From Gracilariopsis chorda (lineage: Eukaryota > Rhodophyta > Florideophyceae > Gracilariales > Gracilariaceae), in the NCBI GenBank assembly GCA_003194525.1, contig NBIV01000036.1, positions 310,001 to 374,000 of the forward strand: a stretch of 64,000 nt of DNA, read 5' to 3'. Below are positions 28,455 to 38,316 of the stretch, piece after piece (the stretch's first letter is position 1; every line of letters starts with the position of its first letter). The notes below the pieces were generated by a model. It was given only the letters and a program-made list of their open reading frames with translations. It did no database searches and had not been told where the DNA came from. The translations under genes and the position numbers were made by a program.

Positions 28455-29267
28455 GCGGATATAGCTTCGGTAGATATAGAGCGCAGAAGGAAGATGGGGT
28501 GTGTGTTTTTTTTTTTTCTTCTTCTCTTTATTAGTTTTGTGGTTGTTTTCGTCTTGGGTTGATGTGTAGGGGTGTATGGGTATGTTTGACTTTCTTTTTT
28601 TGACTGCTGCTTTCTGTTTTTTTTTTTGTTGTTTCTGACTTGATGAAGAAGAAGAGCTTTTTTTTTGTTAACGAGACTTTTGGAAGCTGAAGTGAGGTAG
28701 CATAGCGATGTTTCTCTGCGGCGAGCGTAACTAGTGGAGTAGAAGACAGCGGTGCGCTTTAGCCCTTTGGTGCCAAAGGTAAGGGTTAAGGGTTACCAAC
28801 GGTACCGTTGGTACGTTTGGCGTTTGTGCAGCACGCATGCTTTGCGACGTATCTACGAAGGTACAGTATCCTATAGACGACGGTGCGTCATAAGATAATG
28901 CCAACCAGCAATTCGACGCATTTACAGTTTTTTCATTTTCAACTACAAAGCGCCAGCGAGGCGTGACCAAGGCGCGCATGAATCTTTGCCACGTATCACA
29001 CGTGGGGAGAGTCCGTTCAGAACGCATGCTGTGGCAATGCTTGCCACTTGATGTTTCGCGCCACTGAGTGGGAGCGCGTGGGCGCCCCTCAGCGGAATCG
29101 CTTGCCACAGCGCTGCGCCGCACCCTCCGCGTCAGCATCCGCGCGCGCGTAAGGTGTAGTGCACAAATCGACCCGCAGTCGCCGCTACTTTCCGTCGTTT
29201 GCGCGTTTGGTCGCCGCGCTGCTCCCCCAATGTGCCATGTGAACTCCCGACCAATCCACCCCCAACC
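28455..29267. other. Spacer between ELL and MRS2
   Basis: The first 250 bp are T-rich on the plus strand (several runs of 8 to 10 T) and look like a 3' untranslated region. A 20-bp perfect palindrome lies at 28794-28813. The 200 bp before MRS2 become GCGC-rich and then C-rich, like other promoters here. Confidence 0.5.
28794..28813. repeat. 20-bp perfect palindrome TACCAACGGTACCGTTGGTA
   Basis: Perfect self-complement with no loop. Its half, TACCGTTGGTA, also occurs near 9741. It could be a dimeric protein-binding site or chance. Confidence 0.5.
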
Positions 29268-30875
29268 ATGCCCCCCACACTGCGACGTTCCTCGTCCGCA
29301 CCCTCCTTTTCCCGTCACCAACCTCCCCGGCGCTCCCATCTTCGTCGCCTGCTTCACGCTTCGCGAAGATGCATTCCGTCCCGTCCGAACCCCAACTTGT
29401 ACCCAACTCCACTTCCACCCACCCCTACACCCTCGCTAAACCCCCCAGAACCTAATGACCATGTCGACCCGCTTATGGACAATGCCAACCTGCATAAACT
29501 CTACGCGCGTCGAAACCCACTGCTTAGCTTTCTCGAACTTGACATGTATGGAATATCTCAAACGCGCAATCTCACCCGTCAGCAAATCCTCGCCGACATT
29601 CGTAGAAATGCCAATTCATCAGAAACAGCAAACAATCACCGTCCCCATTTTCTCAATCGCACCCCAGCAAACCGCTACCCAGCCGCCATACTCGACCACC
29701 CGCAATCGAAGAGAGAACGACGAACATCTAGAAGAACCCGAGCAGCCACCAGAAATTCCGCTGCCAGCCCCCTTCACTTCCCTTCCGCAAACAACAAACG
29801 CCGCAGTGCAAACCGCCTATCCATTCGTGACATGCGCCAAATGGACCCGCAGTTCCCTGCAAACCCGGCCATTTGGATCCGCGAGGACGCTATGGTCGTC
29901 AGTCTAGAGTCGGTTCGAGCCATTATTCTGCACAACAAGATACTGATTTTCGACCCGGAGAATGACCTTTCGAAGAAACCCATCTGGTACATCCGCAAGC
30001 GCATTACCAGTAATGAGGACTTGTTTTTGCCGTTTGAATTCCGCGCTCTGGAAGGCATTTTGTTGCATACCTGCGCCGTTCTTGAACGCGATTTTGTCGG
30101 CATTGAACCGCAGTTACGGCAGACGTTGGGTACATTGCCTACCCGTATTACGAATGAGGGTTTGGAGATGTTGCGACTTCTTGAACAACGCTTGAATCAT
30201 TATTACTCCCGCGTGCGCAAGGCGCAGTATGCTTTGCAGTCCGTTTTGGATGATGATGAGGACATGGCTGAAATGTATCTCAGTGAGAAATACAAAACCC
30301 CTTCGCTTCGTAGAAATCCACTCGATCATGATGAGGCTGAAATGCTTTTGGAGACGTACATGCAAACGGTTGACGATGTCACCATCAAGGCGGAGTTATT
30401 GAATCGGGCTATCGATGACACTGAGAATCTCATTGAGATTCATCTCGATACCATGCAAAACCGACTTTTGTTGGTTGATTTGTTCATCACTGCCATCACT
30501 ACCACTTTGTCATTCGGCACGTTGGTGACCAGCATTTTTGGAATGAACATGCCACTGCCGCGTCAGATCACCGATCTTCCTAGTAGCCAGTTTTACTTTT
30601 ACGGCTGCGTGTTTGTGACGCTTACTATTATGGCCATTGGTTTGGCTTTCTTGATGAGGTGGTGTCGACGAGAGGGTATTTATAGAGGACGGCCGCCTTC
30701 CAGTAAGAGGTGGCGCATGCGTAAGCAGAAGAGTGCTATCATGCAAGTGAGTGAGGCTGTTCGCCAGCAGGCGGAGGAAGTGCTGGCAAAGGCAAACAAA
30801 ACCGCTCATCGTCAGCAGTTCAGCTGGGAGAAAAAGGCCGCTGATCTCACCGTCAGGGACGGGCGACTGGTTTAG
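29268..30875 (+). CDS. MRS2: CorA-type magnesium channel, MRS2 family, probably mitochondrial
   Basis: 535 aa from the ATG at 29268; upstream in frame only a TTG. The presequence is Arg/Ser-rich without acids (MPPTLRRSSSAPSFSRH), fitting the mitochondrial inner membrane. The MRS2 soluble domain contains REDAMVVSLESVRAIILHNK and LPFEFRALEGILLHTCAVLE, both family marks. Two membrane helices lie near the C-terminus (about 401-424 and 441-465). The first ends in the Gly-Met-Asn selectivity motif (FGMNMPL, 425-427). The protein forms a pentameric channel for Mg2+ influx. A disordered insert (about 110-190) is rich in Asn, Arg and Pro. The C-terminal tail of 70 residues is basic. Convergent with the NDK gene, 252 bp away. 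Confidence 0.93.
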   Translation: MPPTLRRSSSAPSFSRHQPPRRSHLRRLLHASRRCIPSRPNPNLYPTPLPPTPTPSLNPPEPNDHVDPLMDNANLHKLYARRNPLLSFLELDMYGISQTRNLTRQQILADIRRNANSSETANNHRPHFLNRTPANRYPAAILDHPQSKRERRTSRRTRAATRNSAASPLHFPSANNKRRSANRLSIRDMRQMDPQFPANPAIWIREDAMVVSLESVRAIILHNKILIFDPENDLSKKPIWYIRKRITSNEDLFLPFEFRALEGILLHTCAVLERDFVGIEPQLRQTLGTLPTRITNEGLEMLRLLEQRLNHYYSRVRKAQYALQSVLDDDEDMAEMYLSEKYKTPSLRRNPLDHDEAEMLLETYMQTVDDVTIKAELLNRAIDDTENLIEIHLDTMQNRLLLVDLFITAITTTLSFGTLVTSIFGMNMPLPRQITDLPSSQFYFYGCVFVTLTIMAIGLAFLMRWCRREGIYRGRPPSSKRWRMRKQKSAIMQVSEAVRQQAEEVLAKANKTAHRQQFSWEKKAADLTVRDGRLV

Positions 30876-31127
30876 CGATACATCAACAACAACGCCACTA
30901 CTAATAATACAAGTAAATATTTTCGTCAGCATAGTATTCAGATATAACTTTTCTTTTTGGTTATTTATTTAACTGGTGGGGTGCATCCTAAAAAGCTGCA
31001 AGAGTACACTAATTGGTTTGTCATACTTTTTAATTCACCCGCGACAAAGCAGCGAGGAAGACGCGTTTGATCACTTTTTGCTTTCAAAATTGTGTATTTC
31101 CGTTCCCACAACGCGCCCGCTATTGCT

Positions 31128-31961
31128 TTATTCGTATATCCATACGGCTGAGGTCGGTTCCCACGCGGTGAGCTCTCCCTGCTCGAACCAAAGAGAGATT
31201 TCGCGTTGGGCTGTCTCGACGGCATCGGATCCACTGATTCGCACGCAGAAAAGGAATGCATTAGTGGTTAGAAACTGTGGTCGTTGGCGTGTTGCTCGCT
31301 CGCAATGGCATGTATCAAAACGTACTGAATCACACTGTTTCCAAGCAGCGTGCAACATAGGGAGCGTACAAGATGAACGGAAAGAGGGTAAAACGTCAGA
31401 ATCTCTAAACAAAACCATAAAAATGGGCGCAGCTGGGAATCTCTAATTCCAAGTGGCGAAGCGCAAAACGTACTTTCGACCAACATCAACAGCAAAGTCA
31501 CCTCGGATTGTTCCTGGCGCACTACTCAGCGGATTAGTCTCACCTATCATCTTACGTGCAGTCACAACCACCTGTTCCCCTTCCCAAACCATAGCGCACA
31601 CCGGCCCGCTTGTAATGAAATCCACAAGGTCCTTAAAGAAAGGCTTTTCCTTTAGAGCAGAATAATGCTCTTCAGCTAGTTGCTTGGAAGGCACAAGCGT
31701 TTTGATCCCCACTAATTTGTACCCCTTGGCTTCGAAACGAGAAATTATGTTGCCGAGAATCCCACGGTTCATTCCGTCGGGCTTGACGGCGATGAAGGTT
31801 CGTTCTGTGCGAGCCATGCGCGGTGTTGTCAGATTTGCTGTGCATTGTCGCTGCATTCTTGCGTTCGATAGCCTTGGGGTGAAGCTGCATGTTCGTAGCG
31901 GACACGACGCTACAGTCGGCTTCTTGCATGGGGTGGACGCAACCGGTGAGACGAATGCCAT
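31128..31961 (-). CDS. NDK: Nucleoside diphosphate kinase, organelle-targeted; three exons including a 9-nt microexon
   Basis: Exons on the minus strand are 31961-31474 (488 nt), 31334-31326 (9 nt) and 31233-31128 (106 nt), together 200 codons plus stop. The enzyme passes the gamma-phosphate of ATP to NDPs through a phosphohistidine. Conserved blocks are [49 protein letters not shown] and, after splicing, GRNVIHGSD with the catalytic His166, then ending VWIYE. The start at 31959-31961 opens a targeting peptide of about 49 residues ([14 protein letters not shown]...) before [12 protein letters not shown], with a Phe close to the N-terminus, suggests the plastid; mitochondria are possible. The first exon alone would end in an unrelated tail. 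Confidence 0.93.
31234..31325 (-). other. NDK: NDK intron 2 (92 nt)
   Basis: Donor CA|GTACGTTTTGAT and acceptor GCGTGCGAATCAG|TGGATCC. The His codon CAT is split by this intron. Confidence 0.85.
31326..31334 (-). other. NDK: 9-nt microexon of NDK encoding Val-Ile-His
   Basis: On the minus strand: GGAAACAG|TGTGATTCA|GTACGTTTT. With the flanking exons ending CGA-AA and starting T-GGA-TCC it yields AAT GTG ATT CAT GGA TCC, that is Asn-Val-Ile-His-Gly-Ser. It has a consensus AG before and GT after. The donor GTACGTTTT is identical to that of exon 1. Not confirmed by transcript data. Confidence 0.85.
31335..31473 (-). other. NDK: NDK intron 1 (139 nt)
   Basis: Donor AA|GTACGTTTTGCG after the Arg codon of GRN; acceptor CTTGGAAACAG|. 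It contains in-frame stops if retained. Confidence 0.85.
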
Positions 31962-33083
31962 TTTTTCAGGAGTGATGTCCGAATCGTAGCCGTCCTGTAT
32001 AAGATTCGCCTGTAACACGACACCTCGGCTTTCCTTCAGAGCTTTTACCTAACCGCTGATCCACTGATGCTTTGTCAGGAATTGACACGCTCTGTCGAAG
32101 TAGGGTCGGTGCGCTCGCTCTTCGCACAAATTCTGCCCGAGATCTCGAAGAGACAGCCACCCTATACTATGAGGTGAGCAAAAGAAGCATTCCTAAAATT
32201 GAAACACATTTTGATTATCGCCCAATTAAATCCCGGGATCTAGATCGCCATTGGCAAATGTTCATGAGAGCACTATCCCACGGTGGCACCCTAAACAGAA
32301 CAGCCAATAGAGACTCTCTATGCGTAACCCTGGTACTCTCTATTAAGGGTCATGAAGAGTAGCTACGCAGAGGAGGATTCAGACCACAAATGTCTGTGGT
32401 ACAGTACCAGGAATTGTCAATCTGTCACGGGGTATCCAGCGCGATTATCGTGATTCATTAGTATGAGCAGGCACGCTGATGAGCGAGCCGCCTGCCGTCG
32501 TACTCAGATACTGCCTACCCGTCATGGTAAGTTGTTGATGATTCTAGCTGAGAAACCTTGAGGCTCTACCGCTTTCTAAGCGTTCTTCTCTCCTAAGAAA
32601 ATCCAAAACGGTGCTTTGCATATGAGGCAGATATCCCCGTCATGGGTGATCAGCTTAACTCAACGCCGATTTCAATCTCGTCTATTGGCCCTATCACCAG
32701 AGCACTGCTCCAACAACAACACTGGCACACGGAACAAATCATTATTGATGGTTGACTGAGGTTAATGTTGCTCTATGGGCTTCAGGACAGGGAGGAGTAT
32801 GTTGGAGGCTGTACGACATTCACGGCTATCGTGTTGCAGCGTTCTCAATTTTCCTCCATACCGTATCAACTGAGTCGCTCTTCAAATTTTGCAGTTTACA
32901 CTAATCGAAGCTCTAACACTAATAGCTCTGGATCTCCTGCAACGAAAAGTGTCAAGCAAATCCAATATTGAGGAACTGTAGTGCGTGTTTATGTTATTTT
33001 TGTCGTCTTTTACATGCGAACGGCTCTCTTGTTCCAAACAAGCGACGGGGATCCTTTTTCAGAGAAACGCTCTCTTTTTATAA

Positions 33084-33108
33084 AGGCCAGCACCCGCGAT
33101 GCTGGCCT
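33084..33108. repeat. Hairpin with 9-bp GC-rich stem
   Basis: AGGCCAGCA / TGCTGGCCT arms are perfect around a 7-nt loop. CTCTCT to the left and GAGAGAG to the right extend the pairing loosely. Confidence 0.55.
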
Positions 33109-34573
33109 CCGAGAGAGAGCCTATGGTACTGCCTTTTTTCCTTTACTCCTTTTCGGAGAGAAGACAGATACACCTCGGGAAGGCGGGCTTGCGTGTACCT
33201 TGTGCGCTCTTATGGGCCGTGTTCAGATTTCAGAACATACGACAGGGCTTCTCATATGAAATATAGCGCTCTCCCTAGCTCGGTGGACCAGCACGTATGC
33301 CCGTCATTTCTGAATTGGTATTGGAAATAACCACTTCAGGAGTGAGCAGAACTGAGACCAATACCAAAGCCTTCAGATGTTTGGAGTTCAAAAGGAATAA
33401 TTATGTCTTGGCATTAACTTATGGATATGTTGGCATTTGCAAGAAGGATTTGGTATCTGGTGTAATCGGCGAAAAAGCTCTGCGCATGTCCGTCTCATCT
33501 CTCATCTCTATTCCCCACATGTGCACAGATTGCGAAGGTTATCCTTATAATTCAATATTGAGCTCACGTTCAATATGACATCTTTTTGACTCTTGAGCAG
33601 TTTTGTTGGCCTGTTGTGGTTGAGCGTTCGGCTTTCACAAATTCTTGATTAAGCATCCGCAGCAAAAGCTAGGCAGTCCCGCAAATCGGTCAACTTTGCT
33701 ATGTCTCCCATGGCAAGGCAGATGAAATATTGAATTGGGCGATTGAGCTGCTGTCCCGTCCACGGACCACTGGTCCAACGCAACGCGGCTCATCTTTCAA
33801 GCTTTCAGATGAACTCTGACGAGCAGTATGTTTCTCTCATGCGTTGAATAAGAGTGGATGCACCTTTTGTCATTCCGATTCAGAAACTGAAGCTAGTGTT
33901 AAGAAATGGAAGAATGCTCGCATAAGAATCTTTCCTTGCAAAGAAATGGAAGAAAATGTTTAGGAAAAGGAAACACCGCGAACAGTGCGCTTTTCTATCA
34001 GGAGGTATGTAAGCATACCGTTTCCGTGTCATGGAAACTAATCTTCAAAAATCTGATTCTCTCTTCTGAGAACAGCCATGGCTATAATTGTTCCATACAG
34101 GAGCTCCTCATCGTCTCTCACTTTTTCGCTATTGGAACTTTTTGGTACAGTCTCCTCTTAGAACTTCTACGTAAGGCGATTGATAGATTTCGTACAGCTC
34201 AATACTAGTTCCAAAGAAGAAGACGAAGCCCGCGATTCAAATACTAGAACATGCATGGTAACATTCCGGATTGCGATAATATCTTGTGCATACCGACGAA
34301 AAGCTTGCGTAGGAGGATTGTATTGTACCGTAACTTTCGGGCTCCAAGGCAACTTGTTCGGATGTCAAGGCAGAACCGGTTTTCTTTCCTCAAAATATCC
34401 AGACTCGCGTCGTCTATTTTTGAAGACGGATGCTGAGGTAGCAAGTATCACTCTCTAACAACTCGAAAGTTGAAGTCGCGTTCCACTGAAGACATCTCAG
34501 AGAAATTTGTGTGCCTCACATGAGTCCATGTTGAAAGCATCTATTGAAAAACAATCAGAACAGTTCATCTTTA

Positions 34574-34707
34574 CTATTTTCAGTTCTTGGAACCGGTTGA
34601 GAATGATATTCAAGTACTTTCCTTATACAAGTCCATTTCACTATATTCAGTTCTTGGAACCGGTTGAGAACGATATTCAAGTATTTTCCTTATACAGGTC
34701 CATTTCT
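34574..34707. repeat. Tandem duplication, 2 x 67 bp
   Basis: Both units contain TTCAGTTCTTGGAACCGGTT, then GATATTCAAGTA and TTTCCTTATACA. They differ at about five positions, so this is a fairly recent duplication in non-coding DNA. Confidence 0.85.
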
Positions 34708-34987
34708 ATGTAAATCCAAGCTGTGCGACTAATCGCCATAAAACTAAAACGCCACAAGTTTCAGTGAACTGATATTTCCGTTTAGAGTGTGTCATGCAAT
34801 TCCTCTTTGAAGATTCTTGTGGAAAAAGATGCGATGCCTTCCACAGGAAGTGAGGTACCTGTTAGCACTGCATTATTCCATTATATGGACTTTGCACTCC
34901 AAAGGGCTGCCCCGCAAATGCTGCCGATCCGTTTGCATCAAAGCGGTGCTCCTCAGTCTTTTCTTCGCAACCTTTAACATACTCTCG

Positions 34988-36091
34988 TTATTTGCAGAAA
35001 GCATGAGAGAAGGAGAAAGGATTATGCCATATGTTCAACAGGCGAATGTATTCATCAAGCATGCTCACGGTGTATGAGTGCTTCCAAGGAATACCATTTT
35101 CATCAACAAGCCTAATTCTCGGTGAGTAATGAAGCATAGCGTGTATTTTCAGTTCTACAAGTCGAGCCCACGCCGGTGATTTCTCATGCACTCGTTGAAC
35201 GAAAGCTCTGCAGGCTTCTGAATTGATCCTTCTCGCATCTCCAGCAAGGTCAAGTCCCCATAGTGCCACATACGATGCAAGTTGCTTCCCTGTAAGACTT
35301 GAGCTTGCCCGCAGCAAGGCATGAGTCAACATTTCCGGAAAAGCATCCGCAAACCGAACCGTAGCAATTTTTTCTTTGAGCATTTCTGTATCTAGACAGT
35401 CAGAGGTGCAAGTGGTTAAGTAATCCAAACAGGCCTGGCGGTTTCGCTCTAAAGAAGGCATACCTTCGAAATGCAATATGATTTCCTCTCTAGTATCAAA
35501 CCAGTGACTTGCAAACGTTAACATTCGAAAAGCATCAAACGGGAGCTGAAACGCTTCGTTCGTATCCAGCACCCAACGTCTTACCATGGCTATCTCAAAG
35601 ACTGGGCGATTCATAAATCGACAGAGCTGACGATCTTCAAACCTCGTCACTTGACTAATGTCTCCTTCGTGGACACTGATTTTGGGATCTTTTACGTACT
35701 TACTCCAAAAGCAATCCAGACGAAGACTCGGAGGTTTCATTCCCTCAAAGAATTCAATATGTTTCATTTTTGCTTGAATGACCATTAACATGGATAAGGG
35801 GAACTGAAATATGTTTGCCTTGTAGTATGCCTCAACGAAACCATAGAGAGTTGTAATACCAATCTGGGCACCAAATTTCTGATAGAAGTCGATCACTTGA
35901 CGCAGACGGGTTTGCCTGAAGTACGGTTTGATAAGGGCTCCTGGCCTGGCCGTGACAACCGTGGCGTACAGGTCTATAATCTCTTCGACTGAAAGATCAA
36001 GCAAATCGCGTCCTTCGATGAAGTTCCAAGCCAGATAGTTGGCAAACTTTGCCAGGTCTTCAGATGTGCATTGAAGTGACACTCGAGGCAT
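34988..36091 (-). CDS. Unknown protein, 367 aa, helical
   Basis: A complete open frame from ATG (MPRVSLQCTSEDL) with even, protein-like composition. No family is recognised. There is no signal peptide or membrane segment; the pattern of leucines and aromatic residues suggests an all-helical fold. Scattered Cys and Trp residues show no metal-binding spacing. The codon use looks less GC-biased than in the gene islands, and the gene stands alone between long gene-free stretches. It could be lineage-specific, a former transposon gene, or laterally acquired; the sequence alone does not decide. Confidence 0.6.
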   Translation of the reverse strand: MPRVSLQCTSEDLAKFANYLAWNFIEGRDLLDLSVEEIIDLYATVVTARPGALIKPYFRQTRLRQVIDFYQKFGAQIGITTLYGFVEAYYKANIFQFPLSMLMVIQAKMKHIEFFEGMKPPSLRLDCFWSKYVKDPKISVHEGDISQVTRFEDRQLCRFMNRPVFEIAMVRRWVLDTNEAFQLPFDAFRMLTFASHWFDTREEIILHFEGMPSLERNRQACLDYLTTCTSDCLDTEMLKEKIATVRFADAFPEMLTHALLRASSSLTGKQLASYVALWGLDLAGDARRINSEACRAFVQRVHEKSPAWARLVELKIHAMLHYSPRIRLVDENGIPWKHSYTVSMLDEYIRLLNIWHNPFSFSHAFCK

Positions 36092-38316
36092 TGTGGCACT
36101 TGATTCTCAATATAGTAGTATTTGTAGAATTCGTTAGATGGGTTCACGATTCTGCTTTCGAACTTCAAGCTTGTTGAGAGTAGCAGCTACGTCACAACAA
36201 GAATTTTGGATGACGTAGGGATCAAATGAGTTTTCAAAATCGCAAGGACAAAGTCTTTGAGATGAAGCACAAAGCGAAGAGTACAAAGGTAGAAAACGCT
36301 CTCCCACAACGTTGTGAGACCTTCAAGGGTTACGGTGGCTACCTTTGTACAAGTGAGGCTTTCGCCCACGAGACTTTTCTTGAATATGTGAAATACAAAT
36401 CATGTTGGAGAGTCTGTGCTTACAACCAGCTCTTCGTTATGAATACTCAACACGCATCGTGGATAGCTGAAACAAACATTTGTGAGAGAGAATGATTCTC
36501 TCTACACGAGCAAATGATGTGCAGAAATGAAACGAGGAGCGATCCTATTGGCTTGAAGCGTAGGATTCATGGATTCGCCGTGAGATATGTATCAGTCTGT
36601 ACTGGCGGGGATGCATGTCAGGAATTGAAGGACAGGCATAAGATAGTGAGTGTTAGCAGGAAACGGACGGAGAACTGCCTGCTTTAATATTAAAACGTAC
36701 AAATATAAAGAACACGGCGAGGAGAGAATTCGCAGTTTGGGTGAGGACATCAGGGTAGGCACCAGGGGTACCTAAGGCACCTTCATACCTTGAACGGTAA
36801 AGAATGTTTGTTCATTCAACTCTACAGGAAAGATGGTATGCCTACTGGGATACCAAGGGTATAAAGATTGTTGGGTATCCAAAGCTGGCACAAATGCGTG
36901 GAGAAGCATATGTACAGTCTCACAGAGTGCAGCAGTTGTGCCGAATGTATTGGTTCAATGCTGGCTTGCAACTATAGATACCGCGCGGTGTGAACTAGTG
37001 TGGTAGAAAAGTGGAAAGACGCTGAGTGACGTGTACGTAGCAAGGTAAGGGTTAGGATATTAATACCTTATCCGTGTTGGGTGTGGGTTCGCTGAGGGCT
37101 GGCCCATGAGGGCTAAACTTATAGTGATAGGGTAAAACACATCATTCCCTTCTTCATGCGGTGTCACCTTCTAGGAATGCAGGTGGGACAAAAAAAATGT
37201 GTCCACAAGCCGTTCAGTGGAGGGAAGTTGGCGCTGAGAGTCTGTTCCAACAATATGGCCAACAAACTGTTTGAAGTGGAATCTTCCTCGATCCGAAGCA
37301 TTTGTGTGTAATGATCTGTATGGTTGTAGTGTGACAAACGGAAGATGTGAAGAGTTAGCTTGCGGTGACGCGCTTCCATGTATTTTTTTTCGCAAGGGAA
37401 CACTGTGCCGAACCAAATGTTCGTCATGCAAAATTGCTCAGCATTGATAACTTCAAACGTACGTTTCTATTGAAGACTCGTCAAGTATCAAGCCGTGAGG
37501 GATCAACCCGTTTCCAGAGAAATGTTCCGTAACTGGCACCGTAATAACTGTCCCATTTCAGATCTCCAAGGGCAGCTCTCTTTTTTTTTGTGCACTGCGT
37601 TCTGCGTCTTGGATTTTTCTCTTGAGTTTCACCAATAGCATTATTTTGGCGCGTAAATGTAAGTGACGTTATTTGTGATATTTAACCGCAGAAATAAGGA
37701 TAACGGAAATGACGTTTCCGTGCCGCTTTTCCATCTGAATGAGGTACCAACCGTATTTGATTATTTTTTGGCTTGGAGGCAGTTTATTCTAAGCATTGAT
37801 CCCTACACGCCTCATACCGTTGAAAAAATGTGGTGCGACTCGCGAGCGTCAAGGGATACATACCAACGACCGGAAAAACGTAACTTTGCAAGGGCTAGCT
37901 AGGCGTAGGAGGACAAACACACGCACTTTTTTTGAAAACGTTTTCCTGCACAAACAAACAACATCGAACGCATGGAAAGACTTGACCCCACAACACGAAC
38001 TCCTTCGCGGTGAACGGTTATTCGGATAGCTCTCTCCTCCAGAGCGCGCGCTTCACCAACCTACACGCATTCCTGGTCCTGATGACATCGCTTTACCTTT
38101 TCGCACCAGATCATCTCCCCTCACTGGCACGATTTCACAACTTGACCCAAAGTTTCCGCGTTAGAGTGATTTAGAGTACTCTGCTTGTCAACTGTCAACT
38201 CTGCCTGTATCACACTACACACCTGCATCGCGCTTCTAGTCAACCGTTAGGCCACTCCTGCTGCTTGTCCTCCTCCGACGACAGCATTACATTTTTCACA
38301 TACACCTGTATTAGTG
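36092..38316. other. Gene-free stretch before SEC3
   Basis: 2.2 kb with only short frames of no recognisable family. Around 36760-36890 short inverted pieces of the form GGTATCC/GGATACC and GGTACC recur. The last 200 bp serve as the SEC3 promoter and leader; no motif recognised. Confidence 0.5.

Larger units (their letters stand above)
31962..34987. other. Long gene-free stretch
   Basis: 3 kb without a supported gene. It contains a hairpin at 33084-33108 and a 2 x 67-bp tandem duplication at 34574-34707. The text CTTCTCATATGAAATATAGCGCTCTC near 33248 resembles CTTCATATGAAAGTAGCGCTCTC at about 7683, so a shared repeat family is likely. Confidence 0.5.

Noticed and set aside
29455-29907. A 150-codon frame overlapping MRS2 with a plausible-looking peptide (EEPEQPPEIPLPAPF)
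   Set aside because: The MRS2 frame is continuous from presequence to GMN motif; the overlapping frame shows no family and begins inside MRS2.
31443-31473. NDK read as ending in the tail [10 protein letters not shown] without the C-terminal part
   Set aside because: The missing C-terminus ([16 protein letters not shown]...) lies just downstream and splicing restores a complete enzyme, so it is not a truncated pseudogene.
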